Assembly: GCA_963738445.1 (NCBI GenBank)
Contig: CAVTWS010000024.1
Span: forward strand, 310,001 to 374,000
Origin: CAVTWS01 sp963738445
Lineage (GTDB): Bacteria; Actinomycetota; Acidimicrobiia; Acidimicrobiales; SHLQ01
Reading direction: 5' to 3'
Length of the DNA: 64,000 nucleotides
The position numbers were made by a program, and so were the translations under genes. Below, in pieces: positions 1-8,908 of the stretch (position 1 is the stretch's first letter; each line of letters opens with the position of its first letter). The notes beneath the pieces are model-generated. The model had not been told where the DNA came from. It worked only from the letters and a program-made list of their open reading frames with translations, and did no database searches.

Positions 1-1059
1 GCGCCCGGCCAGGATGCTGTGCACGCCGACGTCCAGCAGCTCGGCGTAGTAGGCCGCGTTGTCCTGGGTGTCGGGGTCGTCCATCCACGCCCACACGGTC
101 AGGCCTTCCCGCCCGGTGCGGGTGATGAGGTCGGCGGTGATGACGGGGATGCGAGTGCCGGCCTGCTCGAAGAACGGCGGGATCTGGATGATCCGGTAGT
201 GCGGCGCCAGAGGAGTGCCGGCGAGGAACCACGCCGTCAGCTCGTCGAGTCCGGGCGACACCTCCACGTCGGGGGCGATCTCGTGGAAGTAGGCGAGCAC
301 GGCGCTGTCGAAGGACACGACCACGCTCGACCCGACCCGGTCGAGCTCCACCAGCTCCGCAGCCAGGGCATCGGCGACGGCGTAGGGATCGGCGATCTCG
401 CCACCCTTGATCTCGATGTCGAGGGGCAGCTCCGGGAACGACTCGGCCACCTCCCGAAGGGTGGCCACCCGGAAGTCGTCGGCTGAGTACCCCGACGGTG
501 GGTCGACCGCCCCGGTGCGGACGCCTCGGTACGGGTAGGAGTCGTCGGCGAGGTCCTGGCAGGGCCAGCACTCGGGCGAGAACCAGTAGGCGTTGTCGAG
601 CGCCTGGATCTGGTCGAGGGTCAAGGCATTGACCGGACCGGTGCTCTCCGTCGTCTTGTCGACCGTCTCGTCGTGCTGGACCACGAGCACGCCGTCGGCG
701 GTGAGCTGCACATCGAGCTCCAGCACGTCGGCGCCCTCGGCCACGGACTCGGTGTAGGCGAACATCGTCGAGTGAGGATGGGCGAGATCGCCGCCGGCGT
801 GGGCGATGTTCAGGGTCCGGCCCGCAGCCAGCAGCTCGTCGATGGACGGCGACGAGGCCCCGGCCACGGTCGTGGATGGCGCGGTGGTCACGTCGGGGGC
901 GTCGGTCGTGCTCGTCGCCTCGGGCTCGGCGGCGGTGGTCGTGGTGCTGTCGGGGACGGGATCCCCGGTCGAGGCCGGAGCCGCATCGTCGTCGCCACAG
1001 GCCGCGGCGCCGAGGATGAGCACGATCGAACAGAGGGCGAGACGTCGCATGACCCGCAT
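1..1059 (-). CDS. Glycerophosphodiester phosphodiesterase-family lipoprotein (3' end outside window)
   Basis: Predicted secreted lipoprotein of the GDPD TIM-barrel family, which hydrolyses glycerophosphodiesters to glycerol-3-phosphate and an alcohol outside the membrane. An N-terminal hydrophobic segment ends in a lipobox-like GAAAC with Cys about residue 21, followed by an Asp patch and a Thr/Ala-rich linker to about residue 72. The barrel core is clear: His87 in IAHAGG, the GADVLELDVQLTADG stretch with Glu114 and Asp116, and the His-Asp pair at 129-130. Classical members read HRG and PENT here; this one has HAG and PHST, so the usual Arg is absent. I remember a similar form from other actinobacteria. 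The frame stays open through base 1, so the C-terminus is missing. ATG 1059 and in-frame ATG 1050 are both possible starts. It is divergent from the next gene. Confidence 0.85.
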   Translation of the reverse strand, partial: MRVMRRLALCSIVLILGAAACGDDDAAPASTGDPVPDSTTTTAAEPEATSTTDAPDVTTAPSTTVAGASSPSIDELLAAGRTLNIAHAGGDLAHPHSTMFAYTESVAEGADVLELDVQLTADGVLVVQHDETVDKTTESTGPVNALTLDQIQALDNAYWFSPECWPCQDLADDSYPYRGVRTGAVDPPSGYSADDFRVATLREVAESFPELPLDIEIKGGEIADPYAVADALAAELVELDRVGSSVVVSFDSAVLAYFHEIAPDVEVSPGLDELTAWFLAGTPLAPHYRIIQIPPFFEQAGTRIPVITADLITRTGREGLTVWAWMDDPDTQDNAAYYAELLDVGVHSILAGR

Positions 1060-1113
1060 GGTACGACGCGGCACCGTTGTTCTCCCGGACGGCGTTCCGG
1101 CTACGGTGCCGCG

Positions 1114-2040
1114 GTGCGTCCGCCCGACCCCCTGCGTTCGGTGACCGACACCGAGGTCGACGACTTCTGGCGGGACGGCGTCGTGTGCCTTCGGGGTGTG
1201 CTCGCGCCGGACGACGTGGCCGCCATGGCCCAACCCGTCGAGGAGACCCTGCTCGACGGCCGGGTCACGACCGACATGACGGCCCTCGGCGATGCCCTCG
1301 CGGTGGGAGTGGGCGCCACCGTGCTGGTCGACGAGGACGCCCGGGACGCGAGCACGACCCGCGGCCGGTTCCGCAGCGGCGTCGACCACTGGCGGGTACA
1401 CCCGTCGTTCGCCGCGTTCGCCTCCCGATCAGCCCTTCCCGCCATCGTGGCCCGACTCCTTCGCAGCGAGCGGTTGTGGCTCTACGAGGACAGCGTGCTC
1501 GTCAAGGAACCCGGGACCCACGAGCCCACGGCCTTCCATCAGGACCTGGCGTACTTCCAGGTCGACGGCCGCCAGATCGCCACCTGTTGGGTACCGCTCG
1601 ACGACAACGACGAATCGACGGGCGCCGTGTCCTACGTGATCGGTTCCCACCTTCGCGACCGCCTCTACCGCCCCAACTACTTCGTGACCGACGAGCCCAT
1701 CGGCGACACCGAAGGAGACGTCCTCCCGGACCCTCGGCAGGGCGCCGGAGCCGAGCTGCTGCGCGCGTTCGCCACGGCGCCCGGCGACATCGTGGTGCAC
1801 CATGCCCGCACCATCCACGGCGCCCGCGGCAACTCGTCGACCACGGCCCGCCGACGGGCTATCTCCGTGCGCTACTGCGGCGACGACGCCCGGTACCACA
1901 TGCGTCGCGGTGCCCCGCTCAAACCCCACCAGGACCGGGTCGCCGACGGCGATCCACTGGGCGGTCCCGACTGCCCGCTCGTGTTCCCGATCCTCGATCC
2001 GAGCCTGGAGATCCCATCGTGCCTGGACACCCCGTCATGA
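1114..2040 (+). CDS. Phytanoyl-CoA dioxygenase (PhyH) family protein
   Basis: Probable Fe(II)/2-oxoglutarate-dependent oxygenase of the PhyH family, about 308 residues, the normal family size. The metal-binding HxD appears as FHQDLAYF (His142, Asp144). The distal His lies near residue 235 in TIHGARG, and an Arg-rich strand (RRRAISVRY) can bind 2-oxoglutarate. The frame is open well upstream; GTG 1114 is chosen because family similarity begins just after it, and GTG 1141 is an alternative. The stop overlaps the start of the epimerase gene by four bases (ATGA), so the two are probably co-translated. The substrate cannot be told from sequence: the family hydroxylates acyl-CoAs, amino acids and small natural products. 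Confidence 0.85.
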   Translation: MRPPDPLRSVTDTEVDDFWRDGVVCLRGVLAPDDVAAMAQPVEETLLDGRVTTDMTALGDALAVGVGATVLVDEDARDASTTRGRFRSGVDHWRVHPSFAAFASRSALPAIVARLLRSERLWLYEDSVLVKEPGTHEPTAFHQDLAYFQVDGRQIATCWVPLDDNDESTGAVSYVIGSHLRDRLYRPNYFVTDEPIGDTEGDVLPDPRQGAGAELLRAFATAPGDIVVHHARTIHGARGNSSTTARRRAISVRYCGDDARYHMRRGAPLKPHQDRVADGDPLGGPDCPLVFPILDPSLEIPSCLDTPS

Positions 2041-3137
2041 AGGTTCTCGTCGTCGGAGGCACGCAGTTCAACGGCCTCGCTCTCGTCCACGAGCTCGTGC
2101 GATGCGGCCACGACGTGACCGTTCTCAACCGGGGTCGCAGCGCCGCCGACCTGCCCGACGGAGTGAAGCGGCTCGTGGCCGACCGAGCCCAGCCCGACAC
2201 CATGCGAGCGGCCCTGGCCGGGACCGAGTGGGACTGCGTCCAGGACATGACCGCCTACCACCCCGGCGACGTCGAGCTGATGGTCGAGGTGCTGTCCGGG
2301 CGGGTCGGCCACTACATCTTCGCCAGCTCCACCGTGACCTATGCCGCGGCCGACATCCTGCCCATCCTGGAGACCCACCGCGACGACCGCGGCCCCGACC
2401 AGATCGAGTACGGCCTGCACAAGCTTCTGTGCGAGGACATCCTGTTCGCCGCCCACGCGGATCAGGGCTTCCCGGCCACGTCCGTGCCGTTCTCGATGGT
2501 CTTCGGTCCGCACAACGCGCTCCCCGACCGGGAGCAGCGAATGTTCGCACGGCTGCTCCGAGGACGGCCGGTCCTCGTTCCCGGCGATGGCACGACCCTC
2601 GGCCAGGTAGGACACGTCGACGATCAGGCCGAGGCGCTCGAACAGATGATGGGCCGGGAGATCACCTGGGGTCTGCGCTACAACCTGACCGGCAGCCAGT
2701 ACTACTCCGACGACGGGTACGTCGACACCCTCGCCGCCGCGGTCGGGGTCGAGCCCCGCAAGATCTACGTGCCCATCGCGGTGATGGATGCCCTGTGGGA
2801 CGGGGAGTTGACGTTCGCGATCGGCGGTGGCGCCCGGTCGAGCATGAACATCCGCTCGACCGACTCGGCCCAGCAGGCGCGGTCCTCGATGGCCCGGAAG
2901 TTCGCCATCACCCGCCTCGTCCAGCGCCTCGCGCCCAACATCCACCGCTGGAACCGCAACGTGGTGTTCGGCATCGATCGCCTGCGCACCGACATCGGCT
3001 GGGAGCCGCGCCACACCTTCGTCTCCATGGTCGAACAGACCTACGACTGGTTCCGAAGCGCCGACCTCGACCAGACGCTCGACCTCGACTTCACCTTCGA
3101 GGACCAACTGCTCGACCACCTCGGCCACAGTCGCTGA
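2037..3137 (+). CDS. NAD-dependent epimerase/dehydratase family protein
   Basis: Extended short-chain dehydrogenase/epimerase of about 366 residues. The N-terminus has a Rossmann glycine motif (VVGGTQFNG, residues 5-13). The active-site region has FASSTVTY followed by YGLHK, matching the SDR Ser and Tyr-x-x-x-Lys catalytic elements. A substrate-loop region with VFGPHNALPDRE follows, typical of nucleotide-sugar-type or isomer-reductase enzymes. The C-terminal part ends in a GWEPRHTF-type motif also common in the family. Starts at ATG 2037, overlapping the PhyH stop by four bases. Reaction and substrate are unknown; coupling to an oxygenase suggests modification of one small molecule in two steps. 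Confidence 0.82.
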   Translation: MKVLVVGGTQFNGLALVHELVRCGHDVTVLNRGRSAADLPDGVKRLVADRAQPDTMRAALAGTEWDCVQDMTAYHPGDVELMVEVLSGRVGHYIFASSTVTYAAADILPILETHRDDRGPDQIEYGLHKLLCEDILFAAHADQGFPATSVPFSMVFGPHNALPDREQRMFARLLRGRPVLVPGDGTTLGQVGHVDDQAEALEQMMGREITWGLRYNLTGSQYYSDDGYVDTLAAAVGVEPRKIYVPIAVMDALWDGELTFAIGGGARSSMNIRSTDSAQQARSSMARKFAITRLVQRLAPNIHRWNRNVVFGIDRLRTDIGWEPRHTFVSMVEQTYDWFRSADLDQTLDLDFTFEDQLLDHLGHSR

Positions 3138-3243
3138 GCCGGGCCTTTGGTCCCGGATTGGCGTGCAAAGGGGCACGATCCGGGCCCGTGTGGTGGACTG
3201 TCGGTGTCGTGATACGGGATCGCGACTTCCAAGGGAGGCAGCC

Positions 3244-5163
3244 ATGCCGCTGAGCACTCACCCGCGACGGCGTCGCCGGAGCGGGGTCCGTTCCGTCGTT
3301 CTTCTCGCCCTGCTTACTTCCTCGGCGGTGATCGTGCTGGACCAGAGTCCGGCAGCCGCGGATGCCACGGCGATCGTGAACGACGCCGGCTGCGCGACCG
3401 GCAGCCTTCCCCGCAACGACGACGGGTCGAGCGCTCTGGTCCCGCTTCCGTTCAACCTCAACTTCTTCGGGACGAACTACACCTCGCTCTACGTCAACAA
3501 CAACGGCAACGTCACCTTCGAAGGGCCGCTGTCGACGTACACGCCGTTCACGATCGACGCCAACGTTCCTCCGATCATCGCTCCCTTCCTGGCGGACATC
3601 GACACCAGGAACCTGGCATCAGCGGTGACCACCTATGGCAACATCACCTTCGAGGGACGACCGGCGTTCTGCGTCAACTGGCTCAACGTGGGCTACTACT
3701 CCAGCCAGGCCGACAAGCTGAACAGCATCCAACTCATCTTGAAGGACACCGAGAACATCGGCGGCGACGGCGACTTCGAAATGATCTTCAACTACGGCAC
3801 GATCACGTGGGAGACGGGCAGCGCGTCCGGCGGCGTCAACGGGTTCGGAGGAAGGTCGGCGGGTGCCGGGTACTCGGCGGGGACGGCCGCCGGTGGCAGC
3901 TTCTTCGAGCTGGACGGTTCCCGGGTCAACGGTGCCTTTCTCAACGGCGGGCCCAACGCGCTGGCCACCGGCGGAAACACCGCCGGGGTTCCGGGCCGGT
4001 TCCGGTTCGGCGTTCGTTTCACCGGGCTCACGCCCTCCCGGCTCCTCGACACCCGGCCTGCGCCGAACGGTCCCATCGGCGTTCCCAACCCGGGCACGCT
4101 CGGCCCGCAACAGACCATCACGCTCGACGTGACCGGACGGGGTGGCATCCCGACGAGTGGCGTGGGCGCGGTGGTCATGAACCTCACCTACACCGGCGCC
4201 TCGGCGAACTCGTTCCTCACTGTCTACCCGTCGGGCACCGATCGACCGATCGCCAGCAACGCCAACCCGATTCCCGGTGACACCCGCGCCAACCTGGTCA
4301 TCGCCCTCGTCGGAGCCGACGGCAACGTCAGCATCTACAACAACGTGGGCAACGTGCACGTCATCGCCGACGCGCTCGGCTGGTATCCGGTCGGCTCGGC
4401 CTACACGGCGCTGAGTCCGTCACGCATCCTCGACACCCGCCCGGCGCCCAACGGGCCTCTCGGCATTCCGACCGCTGCGCCCGTTGGTCAAAGCCAGACC
4501 ATCGATGTCCAGGTCACCGGCGTCGGTGGGGTCCCCACCACCGGTGTCGGCTCCGTTGTGCTCAACCTCACGGGCACGAATCCAACGGCCGGAACCTTCG
4601 TCACGGTGTTCCCGACGGGTCAGGCCCGCCCCACCGCCTCGAACCTCAACCTCGTTCCCGGGCAGACAGCTCCGAACCTGGTCATCGCCCGAGTCGGGTC
4701 CAACGGTCGGGTGAGCATGTACAACAATGCGGGAAGCGTCGACCTGCTGGCTGATGTCGTCGGCTGGTTGCCGGACAACTCGTCGTTCACCGGCCTCACC
4801 CCGGCCCGCGTCCTCGACACCCGCCCGGCGCCGAACGGTCCCATAGGCGTGCCCGCCGCAGGTGCCGTCGGCCAGGGCCAGTCGATCAACCTCACGGTCA
4901 CCGGCGTGGGTGGCGTGCCCGCCACCGGCGTCGGTTCGGTGGTGCTCAACGTCACGGCCAGCGAGGGCACGGCCGACACCTTCGTGACCGTCTTCCCCAC
5001 CGGCGGCACGCTTCCGACGGCCTCGAACATCAACCCGGCCCGGGGGTCGACCGCACCGAACCTCGTCATCGCCCGGGTCGGCGCGAACGGCCAGGTGACG
5101 CTCTACAACAACGCCGGCGACACCCAGCTGATCGCCGACGTGCTGGGCTGGTTCCCCGGCTGA
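3244..5163 (+). CDS. Secreted NIDO-like protein with three LDTR repeats
   Basis: Predicted exported protein of about 639 residues. It has a positively charged N-terminus, a hydrophobic segment (VVLLALLTSSAVIVL) and a likely signal-peptidase site near AAA-DA at residues 38-41. Residues about 45-255 resemble a nidogen-like (NIDO) domain: FNLNFFGTNYTSLYVNNNGN, then IAPFLADIDTR, then NWLNVGYY, and a C-terminal GGRSAGAGYSAGT segment. Three repeats of about 125 residues follow, each opening with LDTRPAPNGP and closing with a DxxGW(Y/L/F)P motif. This repeat is familiar from Acidimicrobiia and other actinobacterial surface proteins, with no fixed function that I know. ATG 3244 follows GGGAGG at good spacing. 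A terminator follows the stop. Likely a cell-surface adhesion or matrix protein. Confidence 0.85.
   Translation: MPLSTHPRRRRRSGVRSVVLLALLTSSAVIVLDQSPAAADATAIVNDAGCATGSLPRNDDGSSALVPLPFNLNFFGTNYTSLYVNNNGNVTFEGPLSTYTPFTIDANVPPIIAPFLADIDTRNLASAVTTYGNITFEGRPAFCVNWLNVGYYSSQADKLNSIQLILKDTENIGGDGDFEMIFNYGTITWETGSASGGVNGFGGRSAGAGYSAGTAAGGSFFELDGSRVNGAFLNGGPNALATGGNTAGVPGRFRFGVRFTGLTPSRLLDTRPAPNGPIGVPNPGTLGPQQTITLDVTGRGGIPTSGVGAVVMNLTYTGASANSFLTVYPSGTDRPIASNANPIPGDTRANLVIALVGADGNVSIYNNVGNVHVIADALGWYPVGSAYTALSPSRILDTRPAPNGPLGIPTAAPVGQSQTIDVQVTGVGGVPTTGVGSVVLNLTGTNPTAGTFVTVFPTGQARPTASNLNLVPGQTAPNLVIARVGSNGRVSMYNNAGSVDLLADVVGWLPDNSSFTGLTPARVLDTRPAPNGPIGVPAAGAVGQGQSINLTVTGVGGVPATGVGSVVLNVTASEGTADTFVTVFPTGGTLPTASNINPARGSTAPNLVIARVGANGQVTLYNNAGDTQLIADVLGWFPG
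4018..5160 (+). repeat. Three tandem LDTRPAPNG repeat units within the secreted protein
   Basis: Three consecutive coding repeats of about 375-385 bases begin near 4018, 4396 and 4783. Each unit reads (F/Y)T(G/A)L(T/S)P(S/A)R(L/I/V)LDTRPAPNGP, then a GVGxVVxNLT strand, then a TVxPxG...P segment, then NLVIAxVGxxGxVSxYNN and a closing xADxxGW. The protein repeats are diverged but regular, and DNA identity is highest over the LDTRPAPNG codons. Such units may recombine or be misassembled. Confidence 0.85.
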
Positions 5164-5181
5164 GCGATCGTTCTGCCATCC

Positions 5182-5225
5182 TGTGGCCCGGTCGCCGAGC
5201 GCGGCCGGGCCACACGGCGTTTTCG
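5182..5225 (+). terminator. Rho-independent-type terminator after the LDTR-repeat gene
   Basis: A 10-bp perfect stem (TGTGGCCCGG pairing with CCGGGCCACA, arms 5182-5191 and 5205-5214) lies 18 bases after the stop codon. A short downstream spacer ends in TTTT at 5220-5223. It separates the secreted protein gene from the CoA-ligase gene. Confidence 0.55.
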
Positions 5226-5246
5226 ACGAAGGGACACCGCGCGACG

Positions 5247-6839
5247 ATGGACGAGAGCGAGCTCAGCCAGGTTCGGTGGAACACCATCGCGGCGTTGGTC
5301 GACGACGCCGGCGTCCGCTTCGGGACGATCGAGGGACTGGTCTCGGAGGAGGTGCGCTACTCCTTCGCCGAGTTGCGTGATGAGGTCCATCGCGCCGCCC
5401 GGGCCTACATGGCCCATGGGATCCAGGCCGGCGATCGCATCGCCGTGTGGGCCCCCAACATCTGGGAGTGGGTCGTGGTGGCGCTCGGCGCCCACTGCGC
5501 GGGCGCCGTCCTCGTCCCCATCAACACTCGCTTCAAGGGCCGGGAGGCGGGGTACGTGCTGGAGAAGTCGGGCGCCCGGATGCTCGTCACCGTCACCGAC
5601 TTCCTCGACACGGACTACGTCGCCATGCTCACCGCGGCCGGGGCGGGGCAGGGGCTCGAACGTACCGTGGTGCTGAGGGGCGCCGTGCCCGACGACTGTG
5701 TCGGACTGGAGACCTTCCTCGCCTCGGCGGACGGGGTGCCCGACACCGACCGGGAAGCCCGATCGGCCGCCATCTCGGGGGATGACCTCGGCCACATCAT
5801 GTTCACCTCGGGGACCACGGGGCTCCCCAAGGGCGCCATGCTCACCCACTCGGCCATCTGCCGCGCCTACTGGGCCTGGGCCTCGGTGGTCGGTCTGCGC
5901 GAGCGCGACCGGTACCTGATCGCCAACCCGTTCTTCCACTCGTTCGGCATGAACTCCGGGATCTTGGCATGCCTCATGAAGGGCGCGACCATGATCCCCC
6001 AGCTCGTCCTCGACATCCCCGACATGATGCGCCGCGTGCAGGCCGAGCAGGTCACGATGCTCCCCGGCCCCCCGGCCGTGTATCAGACCATCCTCAACCA
6101 CCCCGACCTGGCGACCTTCGACCTGTCCTCGTTGCGGCTGTCCGTGACCGGAGCGGCGGCGATCCCCGTCGAGATGATCTACGCCATGCGGGAGAAGCTG
6201 GCCTTCGAGACGATCGTGACCGGGTACGGGCTCACCGAGACGACCGGCATCGCCACCATGTGCCGCCACGACGACGATCCCGAGACCATCGCCTTGACCA
6301 GCGGGCGGGCGATCCCCGACGTCGAGGTCCGGATCGTCGACGACGACGGCCACGAGCTCCCCCGGGGCGAACCGGGCGAAATCGTCATCCGGGGTTACAA
6401 CGTCATGAAGGGCTACCTCGACGACCCCGAGCAGACCGCCGAGACCATCGATGCCGACGGCTGGCTCCACAGCGGCGACATCGGCGTGATGGACGAGCGG
6501 GGCTACATCAAGATCACGGACCGGAAGAAGGACATGTTCATCGTCGGCGGGTTCAACGCGTACCCGGCCGAGATCGAGAACGTCATGATGACCCACCCGG
6601 ACATCGCCAGCGTGGCGGTGATCGGCATCCCCGACGAGCGGCTGGGTGAGGTGGGCATGGCCTTTGTCGTGGCTCGCACCGGGTCGGCTCCAGACCCCGC
6701 CGCTCTCGTCAGTTGGTGCCGGGCCGAGATGGCCAACTACAAAGTCCCCCGACGAGTCGAGATCGTCGACGCCCTCCCATTGAACGCCAGTGGCAAGGTC
6801 GTGAAGTTCGAACTCCGCGACCGGGCGACCCGGTCCTGA
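5247..6839 (+). CDS. FadD-type acyl-CoA synthetase (FadD3-like)
   Basis: ATP-dependent acyl-CoA ligase of the adenylate-forming family, 530 residues. The AMP/ATP-binding signature FTSGTTGLPKGAM lies at about residues 186-198, followed by TGYGLTETTG, the hinge region with GWLHSGDIGVMDERGY and ITDRKKDMFIVGGFN. The catalytic Lys is in NASGKVVKFELR near residue 517. It activates a carboxylic acid to an acyl-AMP and then to the CoA thioester in the cytosol. Overall it resembles mycobacterial FadD3/FadD17-type ligases of steroid ring or branched-chain degradation, but substrate cannot be assigned. A P450 gene starts 16 bases downstream on the same strand, so a shared transcript and a shared oxidative pathway are likely. 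Confidence 0.85.
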   Translation: MDESELSQVRWNTIAALVDDAGVRFGTIEGLVSEEVRYSFAELRDEVHRAARAYMAHGIQAGDRIAVWAPNIWEWVVVALGAHCAGAVLVPINTRFKGREAGYVLEKSGARMLVTVTDFLDTDYVAMLTAAGAGQGLERTVVLRGAVPDDCVGLETFLASADGVPDTDREARSAAISGDDLGHIMFTSGTTGLPKGAMLTHSAICRAYWAWASVVGLRERDRYLIANPFFHSFGMNSGILACLMKGATMIPQLVLDIPDMMRRVQAEQVTMLPGPPAVYQTILNHPDLATFDLSSLRLSVTGAAAIPVEMIYAMREKLAFETIVTGYGLTETTGIATMCRHDDDPETIALTSGRAIPDVEVRIVDDDGHELPRGEPGEIVIRGYNVMKGYLDDPEQTAETIDADGWLHSGDIGVMDERGYIKITDRKKDMFIVGGFNAYPAEIENVMMTHPDIASVAVIGIPDERLGEVGMAFVVARTGSAPDPAALVSWCRAEMANYKVPRRVEIVDALPLNASGKVVKFELRDRATRS

Positions 6840-6855
6840 CGGAAGCAACAAGCTG

Positions 6856-8094
6856 ATGGATGATCTGGACCTGTACAACCCGGCCACCTTTGCCGACGGT
6901 TTCCCGTACGAGCCGTTCCGGCGACTGCGCGACGACAACCCGGTCTTCCACCTACCCCACCCTCAGGTCCCGAGCGGCTTCTGGCACCTGACCCGGCACG
7001 CCGACGTCAACCGCGTGTCCCGCGATTCGGCGACGTTCAGCAATCAGCCGAACCCGTTCATGCCGCAGCACGACCAGGGCGGCACGCTCGACGACGGCTC
7101 ATCGTCGCTCCTGCTCATCAGCCTCGATGCGCCCGACCACACCAAGATGCGCAAGCTGGTCAACAAGGGGTTCACCCCCAAACGGGTGGCCGACCTGGCC
7201 GGTCGCATCCAAACCACCGTCGACCGGCTCATCGACGACGTCGCCGGCCAGGGCTCGTGCGACATGGTGAGCGACATCGCCGTCGAGCTCCCCCTCCAGG
7301 TGATCGCCGACCTGGTCGGCGTCCCCGAGGAGGACCGCCACCAGGTCTTCCACTGGACCGAGGTGACCTTCGGGTTCGACGGTGAGACCACGCCGGAGGA
7401 GCGCTCCCAGGCGATGACGGACATGTTCGCCTACGCCGATCAGATGTGCGAGATCCGCAAGGAGACCAAACACGACGACCTCATGGGAGTGCTGCTCGAG
7501 GCCGAGGTCGACGGTGAGCGCCTCGACCAGCTGCAGATCGACGTGTTCTTCATGCTGCTCCAGAACGCCGGCAGCGAGACCACCCGCAACCTGATCACCA
7601 CCGGCACCCTGGCACTGCTCCAGCACCCGGATCAGCTCGAGTTGTTGCGGTCGGACACCCCCGGCCTGATGGCGAACGCCGTGGAGGAGATGTTGCGCCA
7701 CGCCACGCCGGTGATGGAGTTCGTGCGCCGGCCCCGGGTCGACATCGAGATCGGCGGCCACACGATCCGGGCCGGCGAACCCGTCGTCATGTGGTACGCC
7801 TCGGCCAACCGGGACGATCGCCAGTTCGCCGATCCCGACCGCCTCGACATCACACGCGACGCCACGCAGCATGTCGCCTTCGGTGCCGGCGGCCCGCACT
7901 TCTGTCTCGGCGCGTCGCTGGCCCGCCTCGAGGCCCGCATCATGTTCGACGCCATCGTCAACCGTTTCGTCGACCTCGAGGTGACCGCCGATCCGGCCAC
8001 CCTGCCGCGGGTGAACTCCAACCTGATCGACGGCTACGCGTCCATGCCGATCCGTTGGAGCGACGTGAAACCAGCGGTCGCCCGCGCCTCCTGA
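6856..8094 (+). CDS. Cytochrome P450 (CYP125/CYP142-like)
   Basis: Soluble bacterial P450 of 412 residues. The oxygen-binding I-helix is NAGSETTRN (about 237-245), the K-helix ExxR is in EEMLRHATP, and the heme-thiolate loop is FGAGGPHFCLG with Cys350 as iron ligand. The N-terminal ADGFPYEPFRRLRDDNPVFH block and the general layout resemble the actinobacterial CYP125/CYP142/CYP124 group, which hydroxylates steroid side chains and methyl-branched lipids. No reductase or ferredoxin gene is adjacent, so electron partners must be elsewhere. It lies 16 bases after a FadD-type ligase gene, a pairing common in steroid or terpenoid catabolism. Substrate is inferred only. Confidence 0.88.
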   Translation: MDDLDLYNPATFADGFPYEPFRRLRDDNPVFHLPHPQVPSGFWHLTRHADVNRVSRDSATFSNQPNPFMPQHDQGGTLDDGSSSLLLISLDAPDHTKMRKLVNKGFTPKRVADLAGRIQTTVDRLIDDVAGQGSCDMVSDIAVELPLQVIADLVGVPEEDRHQVFHWTEVTFGFDGETTPEERSQAMTDMFAYADQMCEIRKETKHDDLMGVLLEAEVDGERLDQLQIDVFFMLLQNAGSETTRNLITTGTLALLQHPDQLELLRSDTPGLMANAVEEMLRHATPVMEFVRRPRVDIEIGGHTIRAGEPVVMWYASANRDDRQFADPDRLDITRDATQHVAFGAGGPHFCLGASLARLEARIMFDAIVNRFVDLEVTADPATLPRVNSNLIDGYASMPIRWSDVKPAVARAS

Positions 8095-8176
8095 GCATCC
8101 GACGCGGAAACTTCTTCCAATCCGCGCGCCCGGCGGCGCCGAACCGGGGGTACCTGCCAAACGCGAGGAGCCCCAC

Positions 8177-8260
8177 ATGCCCGCCCTTTCACCACGTCGC
8201 CCGACCGACGCCGATGCGCCTCGATGCCCCGCCGAACAGACGGAGGTGCTCGGAGCTTGA
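8177..8260 (+). CDS. Possible 27-residue small ORF upstream of the sigma factor gene
   Basis: A short ORF (27 codons) starts at ATG 8177, with GAGGAG at 8164-8169 as a plausible ribosome-binding site. It ends 45 bases before the sigma factor start. The peptide is Pro/Arg-rich at its N-terminus with a single Cys and matches no family I know. It could be a leader peptide for the sigma operon or chance. The surrounding 8095-8305 interval holds no other gene and no promoter pair I would defend. Confidence 0.25.
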   Translation: MPALSPRRPTDADAPRCPAEQTEVLGA

Positions 8261-8305
8261 CGAACCTTCGCCAGGGTCAACCGGAATCGCTCGTCAAGTG
8301 ACAGC

Positions 8306-8908
8306 ATGGACGACGTGGCCCGACTCCGCCTCCGATTGGTCAGCCCATCTGAGGCCCCCTCCCTCGACGGGCTGCTCCAAGCCACCGGTCGCGGAGATCG
8401 AGCCGCCTTCGACCAGCTGTACGACGAGGTGTCCGGGCTGGTCTACGGCCTGGTTCTCCGTGTGGTGCGAGATCCCTCCCTCGCCGAAGACGTGAGCCAG
8501 GAGGCCCTGGTGGAGATCTGGCGCCGGGCCCCGCTGTTCGACGTGCAGCGGGGCTCGGCCCGATCGTTCGTCGCCCGCATCGCCCATGCCCGGGCGGTCG
8601 ATCGGGTGCGCTCCGAACAAGCGCACCGGGACCGCAACGAGCGTGACTTCGCCCGAACGCCCGAGACCACCGAGCCCGCCGCCGCCGAGACGGTGACCGC
8701 CCTCCACGAAGCGGCCGCCATTCGGGATGCGTTGCGGAACCTGACGCAAACCCAGCGCCAAGCCGTCACACTGGCGTTCTACGACGGCCGTACCCACCGT
8801 GAGGTCGCCGAGCTGCTCGACATCCCCCTCGGGACCGCCAAGACACGAATACGCGACGGGCTGATCAAGCTCAGAGACACCCTGCAGGAACAGGGATGGA
8901 CACGATGA
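8306..8908 (+). CDS. ECF RNA polymerase sigma factor (SigK-like)
   Basis: Extracytoplasmic-function sigma factor of 200 residues. Region 2, about residues 35-100, contains a typical DEVSGLVYGLVLRVVRD segment, then AEDVSQEALVEIWRRA for core and -10 recognition. Region 4, about 135-190, has LTQTQRQAVTLAFYDG followed by a helix-turn-helix (REVAELLDIPLGTAKTRIR) for -35 recognition. The size and the downstream RskA-type gene point to the SigK group. It is presumably held inactive at the membrane by the product of the overlapping downstream gene and released by regulated proteolysis. ATG 8306 is the clear start. The promoter was not identified. Confidence 0.88.
   Translation: MDDVARLRLRLVSPSEAPSLDGLLQATGRGDRAAFDQLYDEVSGLVYGLVLRVVRDPSLAEDVSQEALVEIWRRAPLFDVQRGSARSFVARIAHARAVDRVRSEQAHRDRNERDFARTPETTEPAAAETVTALHEAAAIRDALRNLTQTQRQAVTLAFYDGRTHREVAELLDIPLGTAKTRIRDGLIKLRDTLQEQGWTR

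Noticed and set aside
5103..6938. Long minus-strand frame opposite the CoA-ligase gene
   Set aside because: Low-complexity, Gly/Val/His-rich product typical of antisense frames. The plus strand has every adenylation motif.
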